A stretch of 64,000 nucleotides of DNA from Parafilimonas terrae (GTDB taxonomy: Bacteria > Bacteroidota > Bacteroidia > Chitinophagales > Chitinophagaceae): NCBI RefSeq assembly GCF_900115755.1, contig NZ_FOXQ01000009.1:148335-212334 (forward strand). The letters run 5' to 3'. The notes under the pieces are model-generated. The model searched no databases and was not told the origin of the DNA. It saw nothing but the letters and a program-made list of their open reading frames with translations. This document shows positions 16,610-24,168 of this stretch, piece by piece (the first letter of the stretch is position 1; each line of letters opens with the position of its first letter). A program made the translations under genes and the position numbers.

Positions 16610-17380
16610 CTAAACAGAAGCCTTAGACTTTTTTAACGCTTCAATTGTTTGTTTGGCGCCTGTATTAAGAAAGCTTGCATCTGTACCGCACGCAAAGAAT
16701 TGAATACCCAGGTCATGATATTTTTTCAGATCAGCAGGATTGGCAAGCAATATTCCAACATGTTTACCTGCGCGTTTTGCGGCAGCTATAATTTTATCAA
16801 CGGTTTCAATGAAAAGCGGGTGTGTTGTTTGTCCAAAAATACCAAGCGCCATAGAAAGATCAGATGGCCCGATGAATAATACATCAACACCTTCTATCGC
16901 TGCAATTGCATCAAGATGATTTAAAGCTTCTTTGGTTTCTATTTGTATAACACCCAATAATTCTTCAGATGCCGCTTTACGGTAAGCATCAAAATCATCT
17001 CCATATTTGGCGGCGCGTATCATTTTGGCAACGCCTCTTGTTCCTTCCGGCGGATATTGCATCGCACGGGCAACAAGCAATGCTTCTTCAGCATTTTCAA
17101 TGCGCGGGCACATAACACCGTCGGCGCCTGCATCAAGCACGCGGTTAATACGCTGGCGCTGGTAGCCTTCCACTCTTATAATGGCTGAAACACTGGTGTT
17201 TTTTAAGCCAAGCAATTGATTGATCACATCTGCTTCAGAACCTAATCCATGTTCAATATCCACAATCACCCAGTCAAAACCGGCGTTGGCAATAATTTCA
17301 GCGGAAAGTGCATTGCCAAGGCTAAGAAATGTGCCCAGCAATACTTCGCCATTATTCAATCTTTGTTTTATTCCTTTCAT
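16610..17380 (-). CDS. garL: HpcH/HpaI aldolase (2-keto-3-deoxy-glucarate aldolase-like)
   Basis: 256 residues, the standard length of class II HpcH/HpaI aldolases. Active-site residues are visible at His44 (VIVDIEHG), Arg69 (IIRVEG), Glu148 (VIQIET) and Asp174 (IGPSDLSMALG); the last two bind the divalent metal. These enzymes split 2-keto-3-deoxy sugar acids into pyruvate and an aldehyde: tartronate semialdehyde for GarL, lactaldehyde for the rhamnonate version. It is the promoter-proximal gene of the minus-strand catabolic unit, divergent from the AraC regulator. The specific substrate is inferred from the adjacent GarR-like reductase. Confidence 0.8.
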   Translation of the reverse strand: MKGIKQRLNNGEVLLGTFLSLGNALSAEIIANAGFDWVIVDIEHGLGSEADVINQLLGLKNTSVSAIIRVEGYQRQRINRVLDAGADGVMCPRIENAEEALLVARAMQYPPEGTRGVAKMIRAAKYGDDFDAYRKAASEELLGVIQIETKEALNHLDAIAAIEGVDVLFIGPSDLSMALGIFGQTTHPLFIETVDKIIAAAKRAGKHVGILLANPADLKKYHDLGIQFFACGTDASFLNTGAKQTIEALKKSKASV

Positions 17381-17826
17381 TTAAATGGTTTGAATTTGCA
17401 AACAGTTCTATTATATTTTAGAAATATTATTTTTTTGTATGCCATTTAGCTAAGCACTTCTTTAATTTAAATGCAGTACGATTCAAGCGTCAAGAAACTG
17501 TATATTCAATATTTAATTAAGCAGGGTTTATAAATACCGAATAAGTTTTCAACCGATAAGCAAATAAACTCAGGTCTGGCAAAAACAGCCGCTTCATTAT
17601 TTGCAAAAATGAATACAATATTTGCCTTTGCTGCAGTAAAAAGGTGCGCTTTTCCGCTACGGATTTGCAGCTTTTATGAATGATGCTTTGTCTTTAATAT
17701 TTAAGAAATAAAAAACGGTTTTTTCAATTTGCCTGAACACTTTTTCGAAGGATAAATTCCTTATAAAAAAGTGTTTTTGATTATACGGAATTATTACATT
17801 AGCATCTATAACATTGTTTGTTCAGC
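17381..17826. promoter_or_regulatory. Divergent regulatory region with an inverted repeat
   Basis: This 446-base gap separates the aldolase gene (-) from the AraC regulator gene (+), so it should contain both promoters. At 17736-17775 there is a long imperfect inverted repeat: AACACTTTTT (17736-17745) pairs with AAAAAGTGTT (17766-17775), and inside it AAGGA (17748-17752) pairs with TCCTT (17758-17762). It could be an operator for the AraC protein or a leader hairpin. I see no clear -7/-33 promoter pair and no gene in the rest. Confidence 0.4.
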
Positions 17827-18702
17827 ATGAAGCCAATACTAATTAAAAACACATCGTCGCCCAATCTTTCGTTCACTATCGAAGAGCGTATAAAACCGCA
17901 TTTCAGTGTGCCTTATCATTTTCATAATGAGTATGAGTTAACGGCAATTCTTAAAGGACGCGGTTCAAGATTTGTTGGCAACCATATCAGCAGTTTCGAT
18001 AATTCAGACATGGTTTTAATTGGCAAAAACCTGCCGCATCACTGGCATAACGACAAAGGGGCTTCGCATTCAAATGAAGAAGTAAAAGCCATTATATTAA
18101 AATTTGATGCAGATTTTAATGGCGTGCGATTGTTTGATCTTCCCGAAAATTACCAGATTCAAAAAGTGCTGGAAAAAGCTTCCAGCGGTTTAAGGATCGT
18201 AGGAGAAACTTTTAATAAGCTCGTATCGCTGATGCAATCATTACTTACAGCAAAGGGGCCGGACAGGATTTCGCTCCTCTTAAAAATTTTATACGAGATT
18301 GCCGTATCTGATAATCTTGAAGTTTTATCAAATCAAAATCATATTCCTGCCAATAAAAGCAATGATTATGATAACGACCGCATGAACAGGGTGTATGAGT
18401 ATATCATGAACAATTACCTTGAAGAGATAAGTCTTTCAAAAGTAGCAGAAATAGCATGCATGAATGAGGCTGCTTTTTGCAAGTATTTTAAAAAGAGATA
18501 CAATAAAACGCTCATGCAGGTTGTAAATGAAATAAGGATAAATTATGCCTGCAAAGAATTGTTGAAAGACGATGCAAACATTACGGAAGTGTGTTACCAG
18601 AGCGGTTTTAATACATTTTCCAATTTTGCAAAAACATTTAAAAAAATAACCGGCACCAATCCGAGAGAGTATAAGATGAAGATTAAAAAGCTGGAAAAAT
18701 AA
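17827..18702 (+). CDS. AraC-family transcriptional regulator with N-terminal cupin
   Basis: 291 residues from the ATG at 17827; a TTG nine bases earlier is also in frame. The N-terminal half has cupin-like effector-domain features: HFSVPYHFHNEYELTAILKG and LIGKNLPHHWHND. The C-terminal ~100 residues are the double helix-turn-helix: ISLSKVAEIACMNEAAFCKY, then VCYQSGFNTFSNFAKTFKKI and GTNPREYK. Lying between the depolymerisation and catabolism halves of the utilisation locus and divergent from the aldolase, it is the best candidate for local activator. The inducer is probably a sugar or sugar acid, by inference. Confidence 0.88.
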   Translation: MKPILIKNTSSPNLSFTIEERIKPHFSVPYHFHNEYELTAILKGRGSRFVGNHISSFDNSDMVLIGKNLPHHWHNDKGASHSNEEVKAIILKFDADFNGVRLFDLPENYQIQKVLEKASSGLRIVGETFNKLVSLMQSLLTAKGPDRISLLLKILYEIAVSDNLEVLSNQNHIPANKSNDYDNDRMNRVYEYIMNNYLEEISLSKVAEIACMNEAAFCKYFKKRYNKTLMQVVNEIRINYACKELLKDDANITEVCYQSGFNTFSNFAKTFKKITGTNPREYKMKIKKLEK

Positions 18703-18739
18703 GCAGGCGGGTTACATTATAGCATATATGATAATGCCA

Positions 18740-19036
18740 CTCCTACGGAGCTTTGGCAGCAGAATAAAATAATAATCATCATCTACCAGAATATCGCCTC
18801 TGCGAGGCTTTTATAAACCGTTTTTAATTGCCAAGAGACAATTCAAAATAAAATCATCACAGCCCTGTAAAGGCGGCATTTAATTTAATCATCATAATAA
18901 TATCGCCTCTATGAGGCTTTTATGAAACGTTTTTTAATTACCAAGAAACAATTTAAAATAAAATCATCACAGCCCTGTAGGGGCAACATTTTGGTAGCTA
19001 ATGAATATTAGCAATTTGATGAAGCCCTGTAAGGGC
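18740..19036. repeat. REP-like palindrome field, left of the RAYT transposase
   Basis: Three kinds of 11-13-base palindromes recur in fixed order. CTCCTACGGAG is at 18740-18750. GCCTCTnYGAGGC is at 18796-18808 and 18905-18917. GCCCTGTARRGGC is at 18862-18874, 18972-18984 and 19024-19036. The distance from each GCCTCT palindrome start to the next GCCCTG one is 66-67 bases, and the composite repeats with a period of about 110 bases. The intervening sequence (TTTTTAATT, then AATAAAATCATCA) is also conserved. This is the organisation of REP/BIME elements mobilised by RAYT transposases. Confidence 0.85.
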
Positions 19037-19090
19037 GGCATTTTGGTTACCGGAAATACAGTAATTTGGTAGAATATTAATCTGTATTGT

Positions 19091-19552
19091 ATGGGAAATA
19101 CCTATTCACAAATTTCAATTCACACAGTGTTCGCTGTAAAAAAAAGAGAGAATCTAATCCATCCTGATTGGCGCGATGAACTGCACCGTTATATTTCCGG
19201 TATCATTACAGGCAATGGCGCCACATCATTAGCTGTTGGAGGATGGAAGGATCACGTACATATATTTTTTGGCATGCCGGTTACTACCAGCATTGCTGAC
19301 TTGATGAGGATTGTAAAAACAAACAGCAGCAAATGGATTAATGAACAAAAATTTATAAAAGGAAAATTTGAATGGCAATCAGGTTATGGCGCATTTTCAT
19401 ATTCCAGGAGTCAGAGAAATAATGTTATAAATTATATCCTCAACCAGGAGGAACATCACAGGGTTAAAACATTCAAAGAAGAATATTTGAAAATGTTATC
19501 CGATTTTAATGTGGTGCATGATGAAAAATATTTGTTTGAATTTTATGATTAA
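19091..19552 (+). CDS. REP-associated tyrosine transposase (RAYT, Y1/IS200-like)
   Basis: 153 residues, the size of IS200/IS605-type TnpA proteins. The HUH metal-binding motif is HVH at residues 55-57 (KDHVHIFFGM), and the nucleophile is Tyr115 in NNVINYILNQEEHH. GKFEWQSGYGAFSYSRSQ matches the conserved segment before the catalytic helix. IS200-type enzymes nick and join single-stranded DNA at hairpins. Here the gene is flanked on both sides by arrays of short palindromes of the same three types, the hallmark of domesticated RAYTs. All catalytic residues are intact, so it may be active. It stands between the AraC gene and the GH105 gene. Confidence 0.9.
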   Translation: MGNTYSQISIHTVFAVKKRENLIHPDWRDELHRYISGIITGNGATSLAVGGWKDHVHIFFGMPVTTSIADLMRIVKTNSSKWINEQKFIKGKFEWQSGYGAFSYSRSQRNNVINYILNQEEHHRVKTFKEEYLKMLSDFNVVHDEKYLFEFYD

Positions 19553-19578
19553 AGAGAAATATTGGCAATTTGGTGAAA

Positions 19579-19811
19579 GCCCTGTAAGGGCGGCATTTTA
19601 ATGTATTCATAATAATGTCGCTCCTACGGAGCTTAGCTCACAACACAAAACTACCATTACCATCTACCAGAATATCGCCTCTACGAGGCTTTTATAAGAA
19701 GTTTTTAATTATAAACAAACAATTCCCAAATAAAATCATCGCATCCGTGTAAGGGCACCATTTTGGTTGCTGATATGAATATTAGCAGTTTTATATAAGC
19801 CCTGTAAGGGC
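19579..19811. repeat. REP-like palindrome field, right of the RAYT transposase
   Basis: The same palindromes as on the left recur: GCCCTGTAAGGGC (19579-19591), GCTCCTACGGAGC (19620-19632), GCCTCTACGAGGC (19677-19689), a damaged copy CCGTGTAAGGGC (19745-19756) and GCCCTGTAAGGGC (19799-19811). The last ends 25 bases before the stop of the convergent GH105-DUF2264 gene, so these hairpins may also stop its transcription. Order and spacing match the left field. Confidence 0.85.
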
Positions 19812-19836
19812 AGCATTTTGGTAATTAACAACAACA

Positions 19837-22137
19837 TTATTTAAACACCGTTTGATCAGCTATCTTCTCCCCGCTCCATATTTTCTGCTGTGTCCATTTA
19901 CCGGCAGGCGCTGTCCAGAAAGCATCACTGGCAGGAATGCCAAGATGAGATAAACCCATGGTGCACATATATAAAGCACCGGTATAATTATAATAATCGA
20001 TGGCGCCGGTCTGTTCACCAACGATGCCTGCATTCAAAAAGCCATTTTCATCAAAAGTTCCCGGGGCCAGCATCATGTGTTTTATAACTGCAGTTATTGC
20101 AGCCCGCGTTGCACCCGCATCCAATGTTGAAGGCAATTTATGTTCACGAAAAGCCATGTATTCCAGTTGCTGCAACATGGCAATACGATATACGGATGAC
20201 CGCCCGATAACAGGAAATGTACCTTCCGGCGAAATAAGATGTTCCAGTACCTGCGCATAGCGTTCGCCGTGTGTTAGCGCTTCTTTCAACATATCATCAA
20301 CCGGCATGCCCATAGCTTTGCAGTTATTCAATACTTCGATCAACAAAGGCTGTATTACATAACTATTGTAATAATCCCAATGAAATTCCAGGCCATCGCC
20401 ATAAACCCCATCGCCAACATACCATTCTTCATGTTTTTTTATTGCATATTCAATAGCTTGCTTATTGCATTCGCCTGTAAATTTCCATATAGCTGTTTCT
20501 ATAATGGCAGGAAAAAGTAACCAGTTGCTTTCATTTGGTTTAAAGGCACGGTGCGTTTCTAATGCTGCAATAATATTTCTTTGCTGTGTTGCTGACAATG
20601 GCTCCCATAATTGTTTGGGTGCGATGAGCAATGGGTAAGCTATGTAAGCTGCATGCACAATCCTTTCCTGTGTTGAATCTGCAAACATATAATCAGGGGA
20701 AGCAGGATTGGTAGCATTGATCAAACATTGCCTTGCAAGCTCAATGTAATGTGTGCGCAGCTTACCTTCATCAGTACTGTCAGCACCAAGTGAAAGCCAC
20801 GGCGCCATACCTGATAAAGTTCGGCCAAATGCCTGCAATGGTGATGTTTGAATATTGCTTTCTCTTGTTTCCCATTCCTTCCTGGGAAATACATTATGCA
20901 ACTGATTTTTGCTTAAAGGCATCAATACAGGATCTGCTATTTTGAATAAAAGATTAAGCGTAAAATTTCTATCATCATTAAAGCCGGTCAATGTTTTTGC
21001 TGATGCATGAAAGGCTTTATATAATTCACTTCCCGCAAGCAAAAAAGCGCCCGTTCCGTAAGTTTCACTGTCATCAAAATCAACGTCGGTCGGAGCGTCG
21101 CCAACTTCCTGCACATATCCCAGTTTACCGTTAGCATGAACAGATTCTTTTAAAGCATTCCAACCTTTTTGTATGGCCGGCATAAATTCATCACGGGGCA
21201 GCAAACCATTATTCACACCCCAAGCCATTGCATATACATAAAAGCCGGTGCCGCTTGATTCTTTTTGCGGATAGTTTCCAGGATCAAGCAAGCTCTGGCT
21301 CCAGAAACCGTTACTCATTTGAATGCCTTTAAGCTTGTAACACATCTCTTTAAACTGCTGTTCAAAAAAAGCGCGGTCAGGATGATCTTTCGGCATATAC
21401 TGCATTACTCTTGCAAGCCCTGCAACTACCCAGCCATTGCCACGCGACCAGAATATTTTTTTACCGTTGGCTGATTTCATTGTAAAAAAACGGTCGTCAC
21501 GAAAGAACAAACTATCCACAGGAGAATAGAGATAGTTTGATGTGCGCTTCCATTCCGTAACCATGTGGTCCATGTATTTGGGTTGATTGAAAATAGTTGC
21601 CATTCTCGCATAAGCCGGCGGCGCCATAAATAAGGCATCGCACCAACTCCACCATTCCCACCAATATTTATTCTTATCAAAAGTTATGTCCGGTTTAAGT
21701 TCGCGGCGCATAGTTGCATCCATTACAAAACGCGATTTATCAATCATGCTTTTTTGTCCCGTAAGTTCATACAACTCAAGAAAGGCTTGCGAAATGGCCA
21801 ATACATTTGCATCATAAGGACGTGGTACCGGCTCCCAGTTAACACTATCGCCCATTTGCCTTACAGCCTCAACATATTTATTATCTGAAGTAACATTATA
21901 CAATGCCATCAACCCTATGTAAAAAGGCCCATACTCCCAGGAGTTTAACTCTTTGCCTGTTGGATTAGCCAGTTGCCAGTCAGCAACTTTTTTTAATAAA
22001 GCAGGAATTTCATTTACATCAATATTTTCCTGTGTTTTATTCTTTAATGCACCCGGTTTCTGTTTTTGCTGCGCCATAGAGGTATGCATGCAAAAAACAA
22101 AAAGTATAAAAAGAAAATAAAAACAGGTTTTGCGCAT
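19837..22137 (-). CDS. GH105 unsaturated glucuronyl/galacturonyl hydrolase fused to DUF2264
   Basis: 766 residues from the ATG at 22137; an upstream in-frame ATG is rejected because this start opens a signal peptide (MRKTCFYFLFILFVFCMHTS). Residues ~35-390 resemble GH105 hydrolases such as YteR, which remove the 4,5-unsaturated uronate left by lyases: WWEWWSWCDALFMAPPAYAR, FWSRGNGWVVAGLARVMQ and SSGTGFYVYAMAWGVNNG. Residues ~400-760 match DUF2264 (PF10022): FPRKEWETRESNIQTSPLQA, GMAPWLSLGAD, WLLFPAIIE and GDGLEFHWDYYNSYVIQP. From memory, some DUF2264 proteins are beta-glucuronidases (CAZy GH154). The pairing suggests one secreted protein removes saturated and unsaturated uronates. It follows the lyase gene by 46 bases. 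Confidence 0.82.
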   Translation of the reverse strand: MRKTCFYFLFILFVFCMHTSMAQQKQKPGALKNKTQENIDVNEIPALLKKVADWQLANPTGKELNSWEYGPFYIGLMALYNVTSDNKYVEAVRQMGDSVNWEPVPRPYDANVLAISQAFLELYELTGQKSMIDKSRFVMDATMRRELKPDITFDKNKYWWEWWSWCDALFMAPPAYARMATIFNQPKYMDHMVTEWKRTSNYLYSPVDSLFFRDDRFFTMKSANGKKIFWSRGNGWVVAGLARVMQYMPKDHPDRAFFEQQFKEMCYKLKGIQMSNGFWSQSLLDPGNYPQKESSGTGFYVYAMAWGVNNGLLPRDEFMPAIQKGWNALKESVHANGKLGYVQEVGDAPTDVDFDDSETYGTGAFLLAGSELYKAFHASAKTLTGFNDDRNFTLNLLFKIADPVLMPLSKNQLHNVFPRKEWETRESNIQTSPLQAFGRTLSGMAPWLSLGADSTDEGKLRTHYIELARQCLINATNPASPDYMFADSTQERIVHAAYIAYPLLIAPKQLWEPLSATQQRNIIAALETHRAFKPNESNWLLFPAIIETAIWKFTGECNKQAIEYAIKKHEEWYVGDGVYGDGLEFHWDYYNSYVIQPLLIEVLNNCKAMGMPVDDMLKEALTHGERYAQVLEHLISPEGTFPVIGRSSVYRIAMLQQLEYMAFREHKLPSTLDAGATRAAITAVIKHMMLAPGTFDENGFLNAGIVGEQTGAIDYYNYTGALYMCTMGLSHLGIPASDAFWTAPAGKWTQQKIWSGEKIADQTVFK

Positions 22138-22183
22138 AATGATATATTTATTCTTATTAAATAACTTAAGCGGGCATGTATGT

Positions 22184-24145
22184 TTATGGAGCAAGTAATT
22201 CAAATACACAACCCCCTTTTTTTAAGGCCCTATCATTTAAAGTGAATGATAAACGATATAATTTATTGCCCCATGCATTCGTTAATTTTTCATCATCCAA
22301 TATCTTTTCTTCAATGCTTGCCGTCATTAAACCTGGTATATATTTTAATGTAAGCATAAGATTGCCTTTACTGTTATAAAAACCTATTTCGCCTTTAACA
22401 TCAGTTTTTATAAAACAACTGCTGAGAAAATTGATACTGGTTTTACCTGTTATTTTTTCAAGCTGAAAATTTTCTGAGAGTGTAAGCTTATTATTCTTTT
22501 GATCGAATAAGAATTGCCTGTTCCATTTTTTCACAAACGCCTCTGAAGGATAAGCCTGTTCTATATTCATTCCAACATGCACTCCGTTTTTTGTAGTTTC
22601 AAAAGAAACATCAGAAGCTTTGTATTGCCTGCCATCTTTCTGCATCACGCCATTTATCAACGGGCAGTTATGCCACTGCGATTGCATGGTCCAAATTTCG
22701 TAACGCTTATTGCTGAATGTTTGTGCGGTATAAGTGCCAACGCCTGCATCAACAATTACGGGTTCTCCATTGGCATATACAATAAAATTCCCAACATCAT
22801 TATGGTTATGGCTTTCAGCGTTGTGGCCGCCCTGTACTGCCATAAACAATCCCGATGTTGAACCCGCAACAGACCTTGCTGTAAACACTTGTATATCTTC
22901 CAGCGCCGCGGATGATATTAACATCGGATCAGGCTTAAGTGTAGTCAACTCGTTAAAAATATCTGCTGCAGCAAGAAAATCAACGAGGTTGTTTTCAGGC
23001 ATTTTATTCTTTAAAGAAAAAAGATAGGCGGCAAAATGTTTTAATGAATCATCATTAAACATCTCGCCAAACCTGTAAACACTTTCAGCATTGGGAATAG
23101 TCTTGCTGCTTGCATCAGCAAAATTTACAAAGTAATCGCCGGCAATATGTGTTTTATAAATATAAGTGCCGATGTTATGCAGTAAAGTATTTGCAGCCCA
23201 CGATAACTTTCCGTCTGAGGCACTGTTTGCCAGGTATAACAGTTTTATCAGTTTACCACCAGCGAGGCTCCAGTAAGTTGGCCCTTCATCGCAGCCGCCA
23301 TCAGCCGGATATTGATTGATAAAATAATCTGCACTTTTAAATATTTTATGAATAAGCTGCGATAGTTCGTTGCCATTTGTTTCCGTTAATAAAGCCACCT
23401 GAAGCACATTGGCATTTATCCATGCATTCCAGTTATTTACCGGCCTGCCCGAAAAGCCCATCCACCAAAAATCATTACGCTGCATATAAGGATCGAGCAT
23501 GCGCCTGTGCAGCTCGAATGTTATTCTTTTATTGATGATGGGAGAATAAGCATCCAGTTGCTCAGCAAGCATCAACTGAATATTGGCAATCATCGCAGCG
23601 GATTCAGCACTAACAAGGCCAATAACCTGTTCTGATGGATCAGGCAAATCAGCGCCTGCTTTTTGCAGTTCAACAATAGCGGGGATTTCCCAGGTGCTTT
23701 CTTCAAGCGTTGCCCACAAACCGTTTAACAGTTGCGGCATATATTTTTTATCGCCTGATATAATTTCAGCAATTGCCAGTGCATTCAAATAATTGCGGCG
23801 TTCCGTTTGTTTCTTTTCATATCTTATGCGGTTGCCGTTATCCCTGTATTCAAGAAAAGAACTGGCGGGCAAAGCCGGCCAGTTGAAAGACAATGCTTCA
23901 TCAGCATGCTTAATTAAATATTGCTTTACAGAATCTGGTAATGCTTTAATTTTTTGAAGACAACTTTCTTTTTGTTTTGCTTTCCATGCACTCAATGCTT
24001 CTGTGTTGGGTTGCCAGCCAGAAGCATTGAGTGCAGTTATAAGATAATCCCTTGCATTTGTTTGCTGCGTAAATACTTTGCCGCAAAACACAAGCATGAA
24101 AAGCAAAATATAAAACCAGCGAACAACACAATTCTTTTGTAGCAT
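22184..24145 (-). CDS. Heparinase II/III-family polysaccharide lyase, secreted
   Basis: 653 residues with an N-terminal signal peptide (VVRWFYILLFMLVFCGKVF, then TQQ). The first ~380 residues are helical (NDFWWMGFSGRPVNNWNAWI, QYPADGGCDEGPTYW), as in the alpha/alpha toroid of heparinase II/III lyases. The C-terminal beta-sandwich starts near AVQGGHNAESHNHNDVGNF, with the HNHND metal/active-site cluster around residue 445. These enzymes cleave uronate-containing polysaccharides by beta-elimination and leave an unsaturated uronic acid, the substrate type of the neighbouring GH105 enzyme. The exact polymer (alginate, glycosaminoglycan, rhamnogalacturonan or other) cannot be read from sequence. 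Confidence 0.82.
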   Translation of the reverse strand: MLQKNCVVRWFYILLFMLVFCGKVFTQQTNARDYLITALNASGWQPNTEALSAWKAKQKESCLQKIKALPDSVKQYLIKHADEALSFNWPALPASSFLEYRDNGNRIRYEKKQTERRNYLNALAIAEIISGDKKYMPQLLNGLWATLEESTWEIPAIVELQKAGADLPDPSEQVIGLVSAESAAMIANIQLMLAEQLDAYSPIINKRITFELHRRMLDPYMQRNDFWWMGFSGRPVNNWNAWINANVLQVALLTETNGNELSQLIHKIFKSADYFINQYPADGGCDEGPTYWSLAGGKLIKLLYLANSASDGKLSWAANTLLHNIGTYIYKTHIAGDYFVNFADASSKTIPNAESVYRFGEMFNDDSLKHFAAYLFSLKNKMPENNLVDFLAAADIFNELTTLKPDPMLISSAALEDIQVFTARSVAGSTSGLFMAVQGGHNAESHNHNDVGNFIVYANGEPVIVDAGVGTYTAQTFSNKRYEIWTMQSQWHNCPLINGVMQKDGRQYKASDVSFETTKNGVHVGMNIEQAYPSEAFVKKWNRQFLFDQKNNKLTLSENFQLEKITGKTSINFLSSCFIKTDVKGEIGFYNSKGNLMLTLKYIPGLMTASIEEKILDDEKLTNAWGNKLYRLSFTLNDRALKKGGCVFELLAP

Positions 24146-24168
24146 TATTTAATTTCTTCCTCTATATA

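Noticed and set aside
18740..19811. CRISPR array
   Set aside because: Repeats are short palindromes of three types separated by conserved, not variable, sequence; there are no cas genes.
22138..22209. Upstream ATG of the GH105-DUF2264 gene
   Set aside because: It would put 24 charged residues before the signal peptide and overlap the lyase gene end; the ATG at 22137 is more plausible.
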